Positions 33,949-42,147 of a stretch of 64,000 nucleotides of DNA are shown here, piece after piece. This DNA is from Marmoricola sp. (GTDB taxonomy: Bacteria > Actinomycetota > Actinomycetes > Propionibacteriales > Nocardioidaceae): assembly GCA_025964775.1 (NCBI GenBank), contig JAOPYE010000040.1:62001-126000 (forward strand), read 5' to 3'. Positions within the stretch are counted from its first letter, which is position 1. Every line of letters starts with the position of its first letter. The position numbers and the translations under genes were made by a program. The notes under the pieces were generated by a model. It ran no database searches, was not told the origin of the DNA, and saw only the letters and a program-made list of their open reading frames with translations.

Positions 33949-34551
33949 TCAGCCGCGCAGCGCGGCCGGGCTGTTCGCCAGGTCGAGCACCGCGTGCACG
34001 GCGGCCCGCACGGTGGCGGAGATGGCGGTGGGGGAGGACGCGTCCAGCTTTCCGTCGAGATGGAGGAAGGCCAGGCCGTGGACGAGCGCCCAGATGGCCG
34101 TCGCGAGCGCTTCCGAGTCCGAGTCCGGGAAGCACCGGCTCACGATGTCCGCCACGTACGCCGACACGGCCTCGGTGGCCGCCACTCGCTCCGGACTGTC
34201 GTGGTCGCACGGCTCGCCGAACATGACGCTGAAAAGCACGCTGCGGCGTACGGCGAAGTCCACGTAGGCAACGGCGACGTCGGCGAGGTCCTCGGCGGTG
34301 GCCGGGGCAGGGTTGGCCTGCGCCAGGTGTTCCGCGAGCTCGGCATAGCCGACCGTCGCCACGGCCGTCATCAGAGCCTCACGATCGGCGTAGTGCCGGT
34401 ACGGCGCCGCGGGCGCAACCCCCGCGCGTCGGGCGACGGCCCGCATCGAGAACCCCGACGCGGTCGCACCTTCCTCCAGCAGCTCCAGCGCGGCTCGCAC
34501 GCAGGCCGCGGCCAGGTCGCCGTGGTGGTAGCGGGTCGGACCGGATGGCAT
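33949..34551 (-). CDS. TetR-family regulator (WHG-type C-terminus)
   Basis: 200 aa. HTH: RYHHGDLAAACVRAALELLEEG ... SMRAVARRAGVAPAAPYRHYADREALMTAV. The opening YHHGDL and the AAPYRHYADREAL recognition helix mark the subgroup with a WHG-type ligand domain, supported by AIWALVHGLAFLHLDGKL. Divergent from the Old Yellow Enzyme gene with an 88-bp gap that contains a long inverted repeat, its likely operator. It therefore probably represses both itself and the reductase. Confidence 0.93.
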   Translation of the reverse strand: MPSGPTRYHHGDLAAACVRAALELLEEGATASGFSMRAVARRAGVAPAAPYRHYADREALMTAVATVGYAELAEHLAQANPAPATAEDLADVAVAYVDFAVRRSVLFSVMFGEPCDHDSPERVAATEAVSAYVADIVSRCFPDSDSEALATAIWALVHGLAFLHLDGKLDASSPTAISATVRAAVHAVLDLANSPAALRG

Positions 34552-34567
34552 ACGTCACTCTCTCCTA

Positions 34568-34615
34568 TGTAGACAGCGATCACATCCTCTGGGCATGATG
34601 TGAGCACTGCATACA
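34568..34615. promoter_or_regulatory. 19-bp inverted repeat in the TetR/OYE divergent promoter
   Basis: TGTAGACAGCGATCACATC (34568-34586) and GATGTGAGCACTGCATACA (34597-34615) are complementary at 15 of 19 positions, 10 bp apart. Position between the two start codons and the neighbouring TetR gene suggest a dimer-of-dimers operator. Confidence 0.6.
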
Positions 34616-34639
34616 TTCTAGCGTGAAAGTGGTCCTGCC

Positions 34640-35878
34640 ATGTCGAGTGAGTTGTTTTCTCCCCTCGTGCTTCGTTCCGGGCTCGTGCTGGGCAACCGGA
34701 TCGCGAAGGCCGCGATGGAGGAGGGCATGGCCAGCGCCGAGCAGGTACCGGACGGGCGCCTTGTCGAGCTCTACCGCCGCTGGGGTGCCGGCGGGGCCGG
34801 ACTCCTGATCACGGGCAATGTGATGGTGCACGCCGAGGCGCTGACCGGTCCCGGTGGGGTCGTCCTGGACGACACCAGCGACCTTGCCCCCTTCGCGCGG
34901 TGGGCCGCCGCGGCGAAGGCCTCGGGTGCAGCGGTGCTGATGCAGATCAACCATCCTGGCCGTCAGGTCCCGGCCGCACTGCCCGGCGTCGTGTGGGGAC
35001 CTTCGGACATCGCTGTGGACCTCGGGCCGCGCTACAGCAAGCGCTTTGCCAAGCCGAGTGCCATGACCGGTGAGCAGATCGCGGCCACCATCGAGCGGTT
35101 CGCCATCACGGCTGCCCAGGCCGAGGTCGCAGGATTCGACGGGGTCGAGGTGCACGCAGCCCACGGCTACCTGATCTCCCAGTTCCTGTCGCCGCTGACC
35201 AACCAGCGCACCGACGAGTGGGGCGGATCGCTGGAGAACAGGGTCCGGTTCCTGCTCGACGTCGTGACCCGGATCCGGTCGGAGGTCACGCCGACCTTCA
35301 CGGTCGCGGTCAAGCTGAACTCCGCCGACTTCCAGCGCGGGGGCTTCGACGCCGACGACGCCCGCCAGGTCATCGACCTGCTCGCGCCGCTCGGAGTGGA
35401 CCTGGTCGAGCTGTCGGGTGGCACGTACGAGAGCCCGGCCATGTCGGGCCGACCGGCGGACGGTCGGACCGCAGCGCGCGAAGCGTACTTCCTCGAGCTC
35501 GCCGAGGACCTTGCGAAGACCAGTCCGGTGCCGTTGATGCTCACCGGCGGGATCACCCGGCTCGAGACGGCCGAGCAGGTCCTCGCCGGCGGAGTCGCGA
35601 TCGTGGGCATGGCGACCGCCCTCGCCGTGACGCCCGAGCTCCCCGGTCTGTGGCGCGACGGCAAGCAGGCGCCGAAGGCGCTGCGGCCGGTGACCTGGTC
35701 GGACAAGACGCTGGCCGCCGCAGCCGCGATGGCGGTCGTGCGTCACCAGCTGCGGCGCATGTCGCGAGGCGCGTCTCCCCGGGTCGGGGTGCACCCGGCC
35801 TGGGCGCTGGTCGTCGACCAGGCCGCAGCCGCCAAGGCGCTGCGGCACTACCGAACGTGGCTCAAGGCCGCGAGGTGA
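34640..35878 (+). CDS. NADH:flavin oxidoreductase, Old Yellow Enzyme family
   Basis: 412 aa FMN-dependent TIM-barrel ene-reductase. Motifs: NRIAKAAMEEGMA in the FMN N-terminal loop, LMQINHPGRQVP, FDGVEVHAAHGYLISQFLSP followed by TNQRTDEWGGSLENR (substrate/FMN site), and LTGGITRLETAEQVL (phosphate binding). The C-terminal 60 residues after WSDKTLAAAAAMAVVRHQLRR form an extra helical tail seen in an actinobacterial and fungal-like subgroup. Reduces alpha,beta-unsaturated carbonyls; true substrate unknown. Controlled by the divergent TetR through the inverted repeat at 34568. Confidence 0.92.
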   Translation: MSSELFSPLVLRSGLVLGNRIAKAAMEEGMASAEQVPDGRLVELYRRWGAGGAGLLITGNVMVHAEALTGPGGVVLDDTSDLAPFARWAAAAKASGAAVLMQINHPGRQVPAALPGVVWGPSDIAVDLGPRYSKRFAKPSAMTGEQIAATIERFAITAAQAEVAGFDGVEVHAAHGYLISQFLSPLTNQRTDEWGGSLENRVRFLLDVVTRIRSEVTPTFTVAVKLNSADFQRGGFDADDARQVIDLLAPLGVDLVELSGGTYESPAMSGRPADGRTAAREAYFLELAEDLAKTSPVPLMLTGGITRLETAEQVLAGGVAIVGMATALAVTPELPGLWRDGKQAPKALRPVTWSDKTLAAAAAMAVVRHQLRRMSRGASPRVGVHPAWALVVDQAAAAKALRHYRTWLKAAR

Positions 35879-35900
35879 CCGCCGGATAGATTGAAGGGCG

Positions 35901-37064
35901 ATGGGTCGAACACGTGTGTCTCTGGCAGCAGTCGTGGCGCTCGTCGTCGCGGTGGCGTGGCTCTCGATCGATCACGTCGGGGGTCGATCGACCCCGCCTG
36001 CGCCAGCCCCGTCGGCGGTTCTGGGTCCGTGCATCCGGACGGGCGCGATGGATTCCGTCGCCGCGTTGAACCGCTTCGTCGAGCGCGTTCGGGCCGCCCC
36101 CGGATTCGCCGGCGGTGACGTCGGTGCGAGCGTCGAGCTCCAGGACGGCCGACGTATCTTCGTCTTCGGCGACACGTTGCGGTCCGCGTCGTTCGCAGGC
36201 CAGCGATTCGTGCACAACTCGATGCTGGTCTTCGGACCCGGGTGCGGACGGGTCGTCCTTCCGCGCGACCACGGTGCGCTCATCCCCGACCGGGCGGATC
36301 ACGTCGGGTACTGGCCGATGTCGATCGCGCGCATCCAGGGACAGGGCTACGACCTGGTCGGCGTGGGCGTGCAACGAGTTCGAAGCGGTGCGACTGGCGA
36401 TCCGTTCTCGTTCGAGGTGCTCGGACCGGCGCTGGCGACGTTCGTCGTCCCGGTCGGCGGGACGCCGAGGCTCGTCTCCGTCCGCGACGTCGGCGCCGAT
36501 GACGCGAACACCGAACGCCCGATGTGGGGCGCTGCCGCGGTCGTAGACAGCGGCTGGGTCTACCTCTACGGGACGTCGCGAAGCCCGCAGGCGCGCCTTC
36601 AGGGCTTCGACCTTCGCGTCGCGAGGACGCGGCCCGCACAGCTGGCCGACCCCAGGGCCTGGTCGTACTGGGACGGCAGGACCTGGCAACCGCAGGCTGC
36701 CGCCGCCGCGGTCCTGATCGGGTCGAGGGGTGGTGTCTCGCAGACCTTGAGCGTCTTCCGGCAGGGGAGATCGTGGTACGTCGTCAGCAAGAAGGACGAG
36801 GTCCTCGGTTCGGACCTGACCATCTGGACAGCCTCCAGCCCCACCGGGCCGTTCGTCGCCGCACCCGCAGCGGCCTCGATCCCGTCGGACGCGGTCACCG
36901 GCACGCTGCGCTACATGCCGCTGGCCCATCCTGAGCTGCTCCCGATCCCGGGGACCGTGGTGGTCAGCTACAGCGAGAACAACACCGACCTGACCGTCGT
37001 ACAGGACGACCCGCGCAGGTACCGGCCGCGCTTCCTGCGGGTCGCCCTTCCACCACGTCGGTGA
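35901..37064 (+). CDS. Secreted/lipid-bilayer-anchored beta-propeller-like protein (DUF4185-like)
   Basis: 387 aa. A single hydrophobic segment at residues 6-24 (VSLAAVVALVVAVAWLSI) acts as signal or anchor, without a lipobox. The rest reads as repeated beta-blades: RIFVFGDTLRSASFAG, FVHNSMLVFGPGCG, YWPMSIARIQG, VYLYGTSRSP, WYVVSKKDEVLGSDLTIWTASSPTGPF, VVVSYSENNTDL. This pattern (gift of a GDTL and NSML pair) resembles DUF4185 and five-bladed glycosidase-like propellers. Catalytic carboxylates cannot be assigned. 22 bp downstream of the OYE gene but probably transcribed separately. Confidence 0.55.
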   Translation: MGRTRVSLAAVVALVVAVAWLSIDHVGGRSTPPAPAPSAVLGPCIRTGAMDSVAALNRFVERVRAAPGFAGGDVGASVELQDGRRIFVFGDTLRSASFAGQRFVHNSMLVFGPGCGRVVLPRDHGALIPDRADHVGYWPMSIARIQGQGYDLVGVGVQRVRSGATGDPFSFEVLGPALATFVVPVGGTPRLVSVRDVGADDANTERPMWGAAAVVDSGWVYLYGTSRSPQARLQGFDLRVARTRPAQLADPRAWSYWDGRTWQPQAAAAAVLIGSRGGVSQTLSVFRQGRSWYVVSKKDEVLGSDLTIWTASSPTGPFVAAPAAASIPSDAVTGTLRYMPLAHPELLPIPGTVVVSYSENNTDLTVVQDDPRRYRPRFLRVALPPRR

Positions 37065-37073
37065 CCTCGAGCC

Positions 37074-37793
37074 TCAGCCCCGCCGGATCGCGTCGTACGC
37101 ATGCAGCTGCCCGCACATGCCGAAGGTGCGCTCCCCGGGCTGCGCGATCCTGGCCACTTGCGCGTCACCCAGGTGGGTGACGTCGCCGACCCGCAGCGCG
37201 GCGATGCGCTCGAGGGCCTCGGTGGCACGCGCCTGTGCTCCGGCGGTGATCACGTGCTGCCACCGGTCGAGCAGCGGCGCGACGAGCGCAGCCGCGGCGC
37301 GGTGGAACCCGGTGAGCGCGTCGTGGTCGCCGGCATCCCAGCGACGGCGCAGCTCGGTGTACCCGGTCAGGGCCAGGTCGCGACGCGCGCGAGCGCGCTC
37401 GGCACTCTGGTGGCCGTCGGATCCGGCGAGCGACGCCGCCCGGTCGTAGGTCGCGCGGTCGACGAGGTGTTCGGGCGGGAAGGTGAGGACCGCATCACCG
37501 GCCTCGGGCAGGCCGCCGTTCTGCATCACCACGACGACCTCGAGCTCGCCGTCGTTGATGACCCGGTGAATGGTTCCGGGCTCGAACCAGACGACGTCGC
37601 CCACGCCGAGCACTACCTGGTCTGCGCCGCCGGAGGTCAACGTCTCGAGGCGGCCCGACCCCCCGGTGACGACGTAACCCTCGGAGCACGCGAGGTGAAG
37701 GTGCGGTGATCCGCCGTGCTCGCCGTCGGCCGTCTCCCAGGAGTACGCGCGCATGGCGGTCAGCCCGATCGCTCCGGGGAAGTCGAACGTCAC
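37074..37793 (-). CDS. Cupin-domain protein of a sugar-catabolism cluster
   Basis: 239 aa from the GTG at 37793, which overlaps the DUF6807 stop; the ORF-track start at 38249 is a shadow extension. Cupin core at residues 25-95: SPHLHLACSEGYVVTGGSGRLE, VLGVGDVVWFEPGTIHRVINDGELEVVVVM, with His-x-His and the second His for a metal. The helical C-terminal half (about 120-239) is not recognisable but ends GMCGQLHAYDAIRRG. Probably binds or isomerises a sugar or sugar acid. Last gene of the minus-strand half of the cluster. Confidence 0.8.
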   Translation of the reverse strand: MTFDFPGAIGLTAMRAYSWETADGEHGGSPHLHLACSEGYVVTGGSGRLETLTSGGADQVVLGVGDVVWFEPGTIHRVINDGELEVVVVMQNGGLPEAGDAVLTFPPEHLVDRATYDRAASLAGSDGHQSAERARARRDLALTGYTELRRRWDAGDHDALTGFHRAAAALVAPLLDRWQHVITAGAQARATEALERIAALRVGDVTHLGDAQVARIAQPGERTFGMCGQLHAYDAIRRG

Positions 37794-38719
37794 GGGGTGA
37801 ACTCCTCGGCAAGCGGTGCCAGCCCGGCACGGTCCAGTGCGCGATCGATGACGACCAGCCGGTGGGTCAGGACGAGCGTCTTGCCCGGCGCCAGGTCGAA
37901 CTCGTCGTGGAACGCGACCGACGGGTTGAGGGCGGCGAACATCTCGGTGCGGGCGAACCACGTGAGCGGTACCGCCGCTGACGATCGGCCGGCGTACAGG
38001 AGCACCGTCGCGCCACCGTCCCGGCCGTCGTGCTGCCCGGCCATCGCGACCCAGTCGGCCCGGTGTCCCATCACGGTCTCGCCGTCGGTCCCGTCCGCCG
38101 CGATGATCGGGGCGTCGGTCCAGGCGCGGGGGCCTCGCCAGAAGAACCCGGTGTAGCCGGCGCGGGGTCGGCCGTGCGTGGTCGGGCTGCCGATCCGCAG
38201 CGCGCCGGAGTGCGTGTTGGTCAGCGTGGTCGCGAAGTCGAGCACCCATAGTCCGCGGGCGAGGTCGACGTTGGAGAGACGCACGGTGCGCTCTTCGGCG
38301 AACCAGCGGTCGTCGGTGGAGGTGACCCAGTCGAGCCGCTCGGCCACCTCGACCGCATCGCCGGCCATGACCTTGTCGAAGACCACGTGGTCCTGCCTGC
38401 CGAGGTTGTCCCGCCAGACGTAGCCGTTGCCCGGGGCGTCGGCCTCGAACGTCGGCCCGCCCCAGAAGTTCTGGCCCACACCTGTCTCGACCTCGGTGAC
38501 GTGACTCAACGTCATCTGCACGCCCTTGTGCCAGCGGTGGTCCCAGGGCCGGTAGTTCGTCACGGGTGCGCCCGACGTCGTACGGAGAGGATGGAAGTAG
38601 GGCTTCGGCGCTTCGACCGCCGGTGCGTCGGGCAGGTAGACGTAGGTGGCGAGCGGGACGTCGGCCGCGGTGATCGTGAGTGCGCGTCCGTCGTCGCTGG
38701 TGCGGAGCTGTTCAGGCAT
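37790..38719 (-). CDS. DUF6807 (PmoA-like) protein
   Basis: 309 aa. ATG at 38719 overlaps the Gfo/Idh stop by 8 bases. Conserved pieces: FHPLRTTSGAPVTNYRPWDHRWHKGVQMTLSHV (segments YRPWDHRWHKG), NFWGGPTFE, NTHSGALRIGSPTTHGRPRAGYTGFFWRGPRAW, and WVAMAGQHDG. These fit the DUF6807 family, once called PmoA, which is found with Gfo/Idh dehydrogenases in glycan-utilisation clusters. A beta-sandwich mutarotase-like carbohydrate-binding fold is likely; catalytic role unknown. Confidence 0.8.
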   Translation of the reverse strand: MPEQLRTSDDGRALTITAADVPLATYVYLPDAPAVEAPKPYFHPLRTTSGAPVTNYRPWDHRWHKGVQMTLSHVTEVETGVGQNFWGGPTFEADAPGNGYVWRDNLGRQDHVVFDKVMAGDAVEVAERLDWVTSTDDRWFAEERTVRLSNVDLARGLWVLDFATTLTNTHSGALRIGSPTTHGRPRAGYTGFFWRGPRAWTDAPIIAADGTDGETVMGHRADWVAMAGQHDGRDGGATVLLYAGRSSAAVPLTWFARTEMFAALNPSVAFHDEFDLAPGKTLVLTHRLVVIDRALDRAGLAPLAEEFTP

Positions 38720-39806
38720 GCGATGTCCTCTCGCGACGGATGCCGCCCAGGGAGTCGTAGAAGTCGTGGTGAGGGGTGAGCTCGGACCGATGGACCTCGC
38801 GCCCGGAGGCCGCGGCGGCGTAGATCCCGGTGATGAGCTCGAGCGAACGCCGGCCATCCCGTCCGCTCGCCGGCGGCCTGATGCCTGCCCGCAGGCACGC
38901 GGCGACGGTCGCGAGCTGCGCGGCGTGCGAGCTGGTGGCGTCGTCGGCCGGAGGGTTCCACGGGCTCGGCGCCGCCGGGTCGAGGTGCGGCGCGGGCGTC
39001 CAGCGCCAGTCGTCTGCGGCGTAGCCGTAGAGATGCGCGAGCTCGACGGTGCCGTCGGCGAAATCGAACCGCAGGTAGCTCGTCTGCCGGGGCGAGAGCA
39101 CGCTGTTGACGATGGACACGAGACCGCCGGACGCGAGCCGCAGCACGGCCATGGACACGTCCTCGGTCTCGACGTCGCGCGCCAGGGTCGCCGTCGTGGC
39201 ACTGACCGACGTCCAGTCGCCGAGGAGCGAGAGCAGCAGGTCCATCTGGTGAATGCCGTGTCCCATCGTGGGCCCGCCGCCCTCGGTCTCGAAGCGGCCC
39301 CGCCACGGCAGCGCGAAGTACGCCGCGTCGCGGTACCAGAGCGTGTGGCAGACCCCGACCAGGAGCGGCCCGAGCGCATCGGCAGCGACGAGCTCCCGCA
39401 GGTGGCGGGCGCCGGTGGAGAACCGGTGCTGGAACACGTACGACGCGAACGGACCGCCCTCGCGTTCGTGGGCGGCGATCTCGTCGTAGTCGGCGAGGGA
39501 GAGCGCGGGCGGTTTCTCGCACCAGACCCACGCGCCGGCGTCCAGGCACGTGATCGCCGCTGCCCGGTGCTCACCCGGCGGAGTGCAGATCAGCACCAGC
39601 TCCGGGCCGGTCTCACGCAGCATGGTGTCGAGGTCGTCGTACGCCGCCGCGACCGACCAGTCACGAGCAAGGGCCTGAGCCCGGAGGAGGTCGATGTCGA
39701 CGACGGCGAGGAGCTCCAGATCGTCGGCCAGGCGAGTGATCGCAGGGAGGTGGGCACTCGCGGCGATCGCGCCGGCTCCGACCAGGGCGACCCGGATCCT
39801 GCTCAT
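38712..39806 (-). CDS. Gfo/Idh/MocA-family oxidoreductase (1)
   Basis: 364 aa NAD(P)-dependent sugar dehydrogenase. RIRVALVGAGAIAASAHLPAI is the Rossmann motif; WVWCEKPPALSLADYDEI contains the family EKP with the catalytic Lys; GHGIHQMDLLLSLLGDW gives the second conserved His/Asp (GxxxDxxxH-like). First gene of the minus-strand arm; its start is 101 bp from the divergent second Gfo/Idh gene. It may oxidise C3 of a sugar or glycoside, as many relatives in such clusters do (inference). Confidence 0.92.
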   Translation of the reverse strand: MSRIRVALVGAGAIAASAHLPAITRLADDLELLAVVDIDLLRAQALARDWSVAAAYDDLDTMLRETGPELVLICTPPGEHRAAAITCLDAGAWVWCEKPPALSLADYDEIAAHEREGGPFASYVFQHRFSTGARHLRELVAADALGPLLVGVCHTLWYRDAAYFALPWRGRFETEGGGPTMGHGIHQMDLLLSLLGDWTSVSATTATLARDVETEDVSMAVLRLASGGLVSIVNSVLSPRQTSYLRFDFADGTVELAHLYGYAADDWRWTPAPHLDPAAPSPWNPPADDATSSHAAQLATVAACLRAGIRPPASGRDGRRSLELITGIYAAAASGREVHRSELTPHHDFYDSLGGIRRERTSHA

Positions 39807-39818
39807 GGGTCGAACCTA

Positions 39819-39846
39819 GTGGCGGCCAACCCGGCGGGTTCGCCAC
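39819..39846. promoter_or_regulatory. Inverted repeat in the divergent promoter of the sugar cluster
   Basis: GTGGCG...CGCCAC (6 bp) encloses AACCC...GGGTT (5 bp) in the 101-bp gap between the two Gfo/Idh genes. The site is a candidate operator for a regulator encoded elsewhere; no LacI, GntR or ROK gene is present in the cluster. Confidence 0.4.
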
Positions 39847-39907
39847 GAGCAGGTGAACATTCGGGTTCGAGCCGACTCAGGGCTGCTCGGGCGCGCTTCA
39901 ATGAGGC

Positions 39908-41071
39908 GTGCAGACGAGGACCCTGCGGATTGCGATGAACGGCGTCACCGGCCGGATGGGATACCGCCAGCACCTCGTGCGGTCGATCCTGCCGCTGCGC
40001 GACGAGGGCGGGCTGAGGCTCGACGACGGTTCCGTCCTGCGCGTCGAGCCGGTCCTGGTCGGGCGTGACGAGACGAAGCTGCGCGACCTTGCCGAGGAGC
40101 ACGACGTCGCCGAGTGGACCACCGACCTGGACAAGGTGCTCGCCGACGAGTCGATCGACGTCTACTTCGATGCCCAGGTCACCTCGCGCCGACCCGATGC
40201 GGTGCGTGCCGCGATCGCCGCCGGCAAGCACGTCTACGCGGAGAAGCCGAGCGCCGAGCACCTGAGCGATGCCCTCGACCTGGCGAGGCTCGCTGCCCGA
40301 GCCGGCACGACGACCGGTGTGGTGCACGACAAGCTCTACCTGCCCGGGCTGATCAAGCTCCGTCGCCTCGTCGAGAAAGGCTTCTTCGGTCGGATCACCT
40401 CGCTGCGCGGGGAGTTCGGCTACTGGGTCTTCGAAGGCGACGACGAACCGGCGCAGCGACCGTCCTGGAACTACCGCGCCGAGGACGGTGGTGGCATCAC
40501 CGTGGACATGTTCGCCCACTGGAACTACGTGCTCGAGTCGATCCTCGGCCCCGTCCGCTCGGTCTACGCACGCTCGGTGACGCACATCGCCGAGCGGTGG
40601 AACGAGCAGGGGGACTCCTATGATGCGACCGCCGACGATGCGGCGTACGCGATCTTCGAGACCGACGGCGGCGTGATCGCGCAGGTCAACTCCTCGTGGG
40701 TGGTCCGGGTCCACCGCGACGAGCTCGTCGAGTTCCAGGTCGACGGGACGCTCGGCTCGGCGGTGGCAGGCCTGCACGGCTGCGTCAGCCAGGCGCGCGC
40801 CGCGACACCGAGGCCCGTCTGGAACCCCGACGTGCCGACCGATCTCGACTTCCGCGCCGACTGGGAGCCGGTCGACCCGGATGCGTCCATCGCAAACGGT
40901 TTCCGGGTGCAGTGGGAGGAGTTCCTCCGCGACGTCGCCGCCGGCCGGCCACACCGCCACGACCTGTACTCCGCAGCGCGCGGGGTCCAGCTCGCGGAGC
41001 TCGGGTTGCGCTCCTCGGCCGAGGGGCGCCGAGTTGCCGTGCCCGAGCTCGTGCCCGGAGCGACGCCATGA
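39908..41071 (+). CDS. Gfo/Idh/MocA-family oxidoreductase (2)
   Basis: 387 aa from a GTG. RIAMNGVTGRMGYRQHLVRSIL is an unusual Rossmann start (GVTGRMG rather than GxGxxG), followed by VYFDAQVTSRRPDAVRAAIAAGKHVYAEKPSAEHL with the catalytic Lys in EKP. Substrate side: HDKLYLPGLIKLRRLVEKGFFG, GGGITVDMFAHWNYVLESILG. Overlaps DUF993 by 4 bp, so the pair is translationally coupled. Probably the dehydrogenase that hands a keto-sugar to DUF993 and the isomerase. Confidence 0.92.
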   Translation: MQTRTLRIAMNGVTGRMGYRQHLVRSILPLRDEGGLRLDDGSVLRVEPVLVGRDETKLRDLAEEHDVAEWTTDLDKVLADESIDVYFDAQVTSRRPDAVRAAIAAGKHVYAEKPSAEHLSDALDLARLAARAGTTTGVVHDKLYLPGLIKLRRLVEKGFFGRITSLRGEFGYWVFEGDDEPAQRPSWNYRAEDGGGITVDMFAHWNYVLESILGPVRSVYARSVTHIAERWNEQGDSYDATADDAAYAIFETDGGVIAQVNSSWVVRVHRDELVEFQVDGTLGSAVAGLHGCVSQARAATPRPVWNPDVPTDLDFRADWEPVDPDASIANGFRVQWEEFLRDVAAGRPHRHDLYSAARGVQLAELGLRSSAEGRRVAVPELVPGATP

Positions 41072-42147
41072 CCTGGACACGACCGGCCGAACCGATCCGC
41101 AGCCGGGTCGCCTATGCCGCGGCGCACGTCGTCGCCCACGCTCATGGTGAGGTCGACTGGGAGCACACACTCGCGTTTCGCCACGAGCTGTGGTCCTGGG
41201 GGCTCGGCGTCGCCGACGCGATGGACACGGCACAGCGCGGGATGGGACTGGACTGGCCGACCACTCGCGAGCTGATCGAACGCAGCGCTGCCGAGGCGCG
41301 ATCGGTCGGCGGCGCGCTGGTGTGTGGCGCCGGCACCGATCAGCTCGACACGACGGGCCCGCACCCGCTGACGGCCGTCACGGCCGCCTACGTCGAGCAG
41401 ATCGATGTCGTCGAGGCTGCGGGCGCGACCGTGGTGGTGATGGCGTCCCGTGCACTCGCGGCTGCTGCTGCCGGTCCCGACGACTATCTCCAGGTGTACG
41501 ACGAGGTCCTGAGCCAGGTCGATCGACCGGTGATCCTGCACTGGCTCGGACCGATGTTCGATCCGGCGCTGGCGGGCTACTGGGGGTCCGCGGATCTCGC
41601 GGTCGCCACCAAGACGTTCGTCGAGCTCGTCGCGACGCACGCGGACCGGGTGGACGGAGTGAAGGTCTCGTTGCTCGACGCCGAGCACGAGATCGCCCTG
41701 CGGTCCGAGCTCCCGGCCGGTGTCCGCCTCTACACCGGCGACGACTACCACTACCCGGACCTGATCATCGGCGACGGCACAGGTCATTCCAATGGTGGTG
41801 GCCACTCCGACGCGCTGCTCGGGATCTTCGCCGCCATCTACCCGGCTGCCTCGACCGCACTGCAACGGCTCGACGCCGGCGACGACGAAGCGGCTCGCGC
41901 GATCCTGGCCTCGACCCAGGAGCTCAGTCGGCACGTCTTCGCCGAGCCGACGCGCTACTACAAGACCGGGATCGCCTTCCTGTCCTGGCTCAACGGACAC
42001 CAGCCGACCTTCACGATGCTGGGCGGTCTGGAGACGATGCGCTCTCATCACCACCTCCGCCGGACCTACGAGCTGGCCGGCGACTGCGACCTCCTGCTCG
42101 ACCCCGATCTCGCCGAGTTCCGGATGCGCTCGCTGGAAGCGCCGTGA
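41068..42147 (+). CDS. DUF993 family protein (TIM-barrel, dihydrodipicolinate-synthase-like)
   Basis: 359 aa, inside a longer shadow frame in the ORF track. ATG at 41068 overlaps the Gfo/Idh stop. Conserved: HELWSWGLGVADAMDTAQRGMGLDW, GAGTDQLD, VEQIDVVEAAGATVVVMASRALA, LHWLGPMFDPALAGYWGS, GVKVSLLDAEHEI with a lysine where class I aldolases form the Schiff base, YTGDDYHYPDLI, and MRSHHHLRRTYELAGDCDLLLDPDLAEFR. Likely an aldolase or dehydratase acting on a keto-sugar acid; function not established. Confidence 0.85.
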   Translation: MTWTRPAEPIRSRVAYAAAHVVAHAHGEVDWEHTLAFRHELWSWGLGVADAMDTAQRGMGLDWPTTRELIERSAAEARSVGGALVCGAGTDQLDTTGPHPLTAVTAAYVEQIDVVEAAGATVVVMASRALAAAAAGPDDYLQVYDEVLSQVDRPVILHWLGPMFDPALAGYWGSADLAVATKTFVELVATHADRVDGVKVSLLDAEHEIALRSELPAGVRLYTGDDYHYPDLIIGDGTGHSNGGGHSDALLGIFAAIYPAASTALQRLDAGDDEAARAILASTQELSRHVFAEPTRYYKTGIAFLSWLNGHQPTFTMLGGLETMRSHHHLRRTYELAGDCDLLLDPDLAEFRMRSLEAP

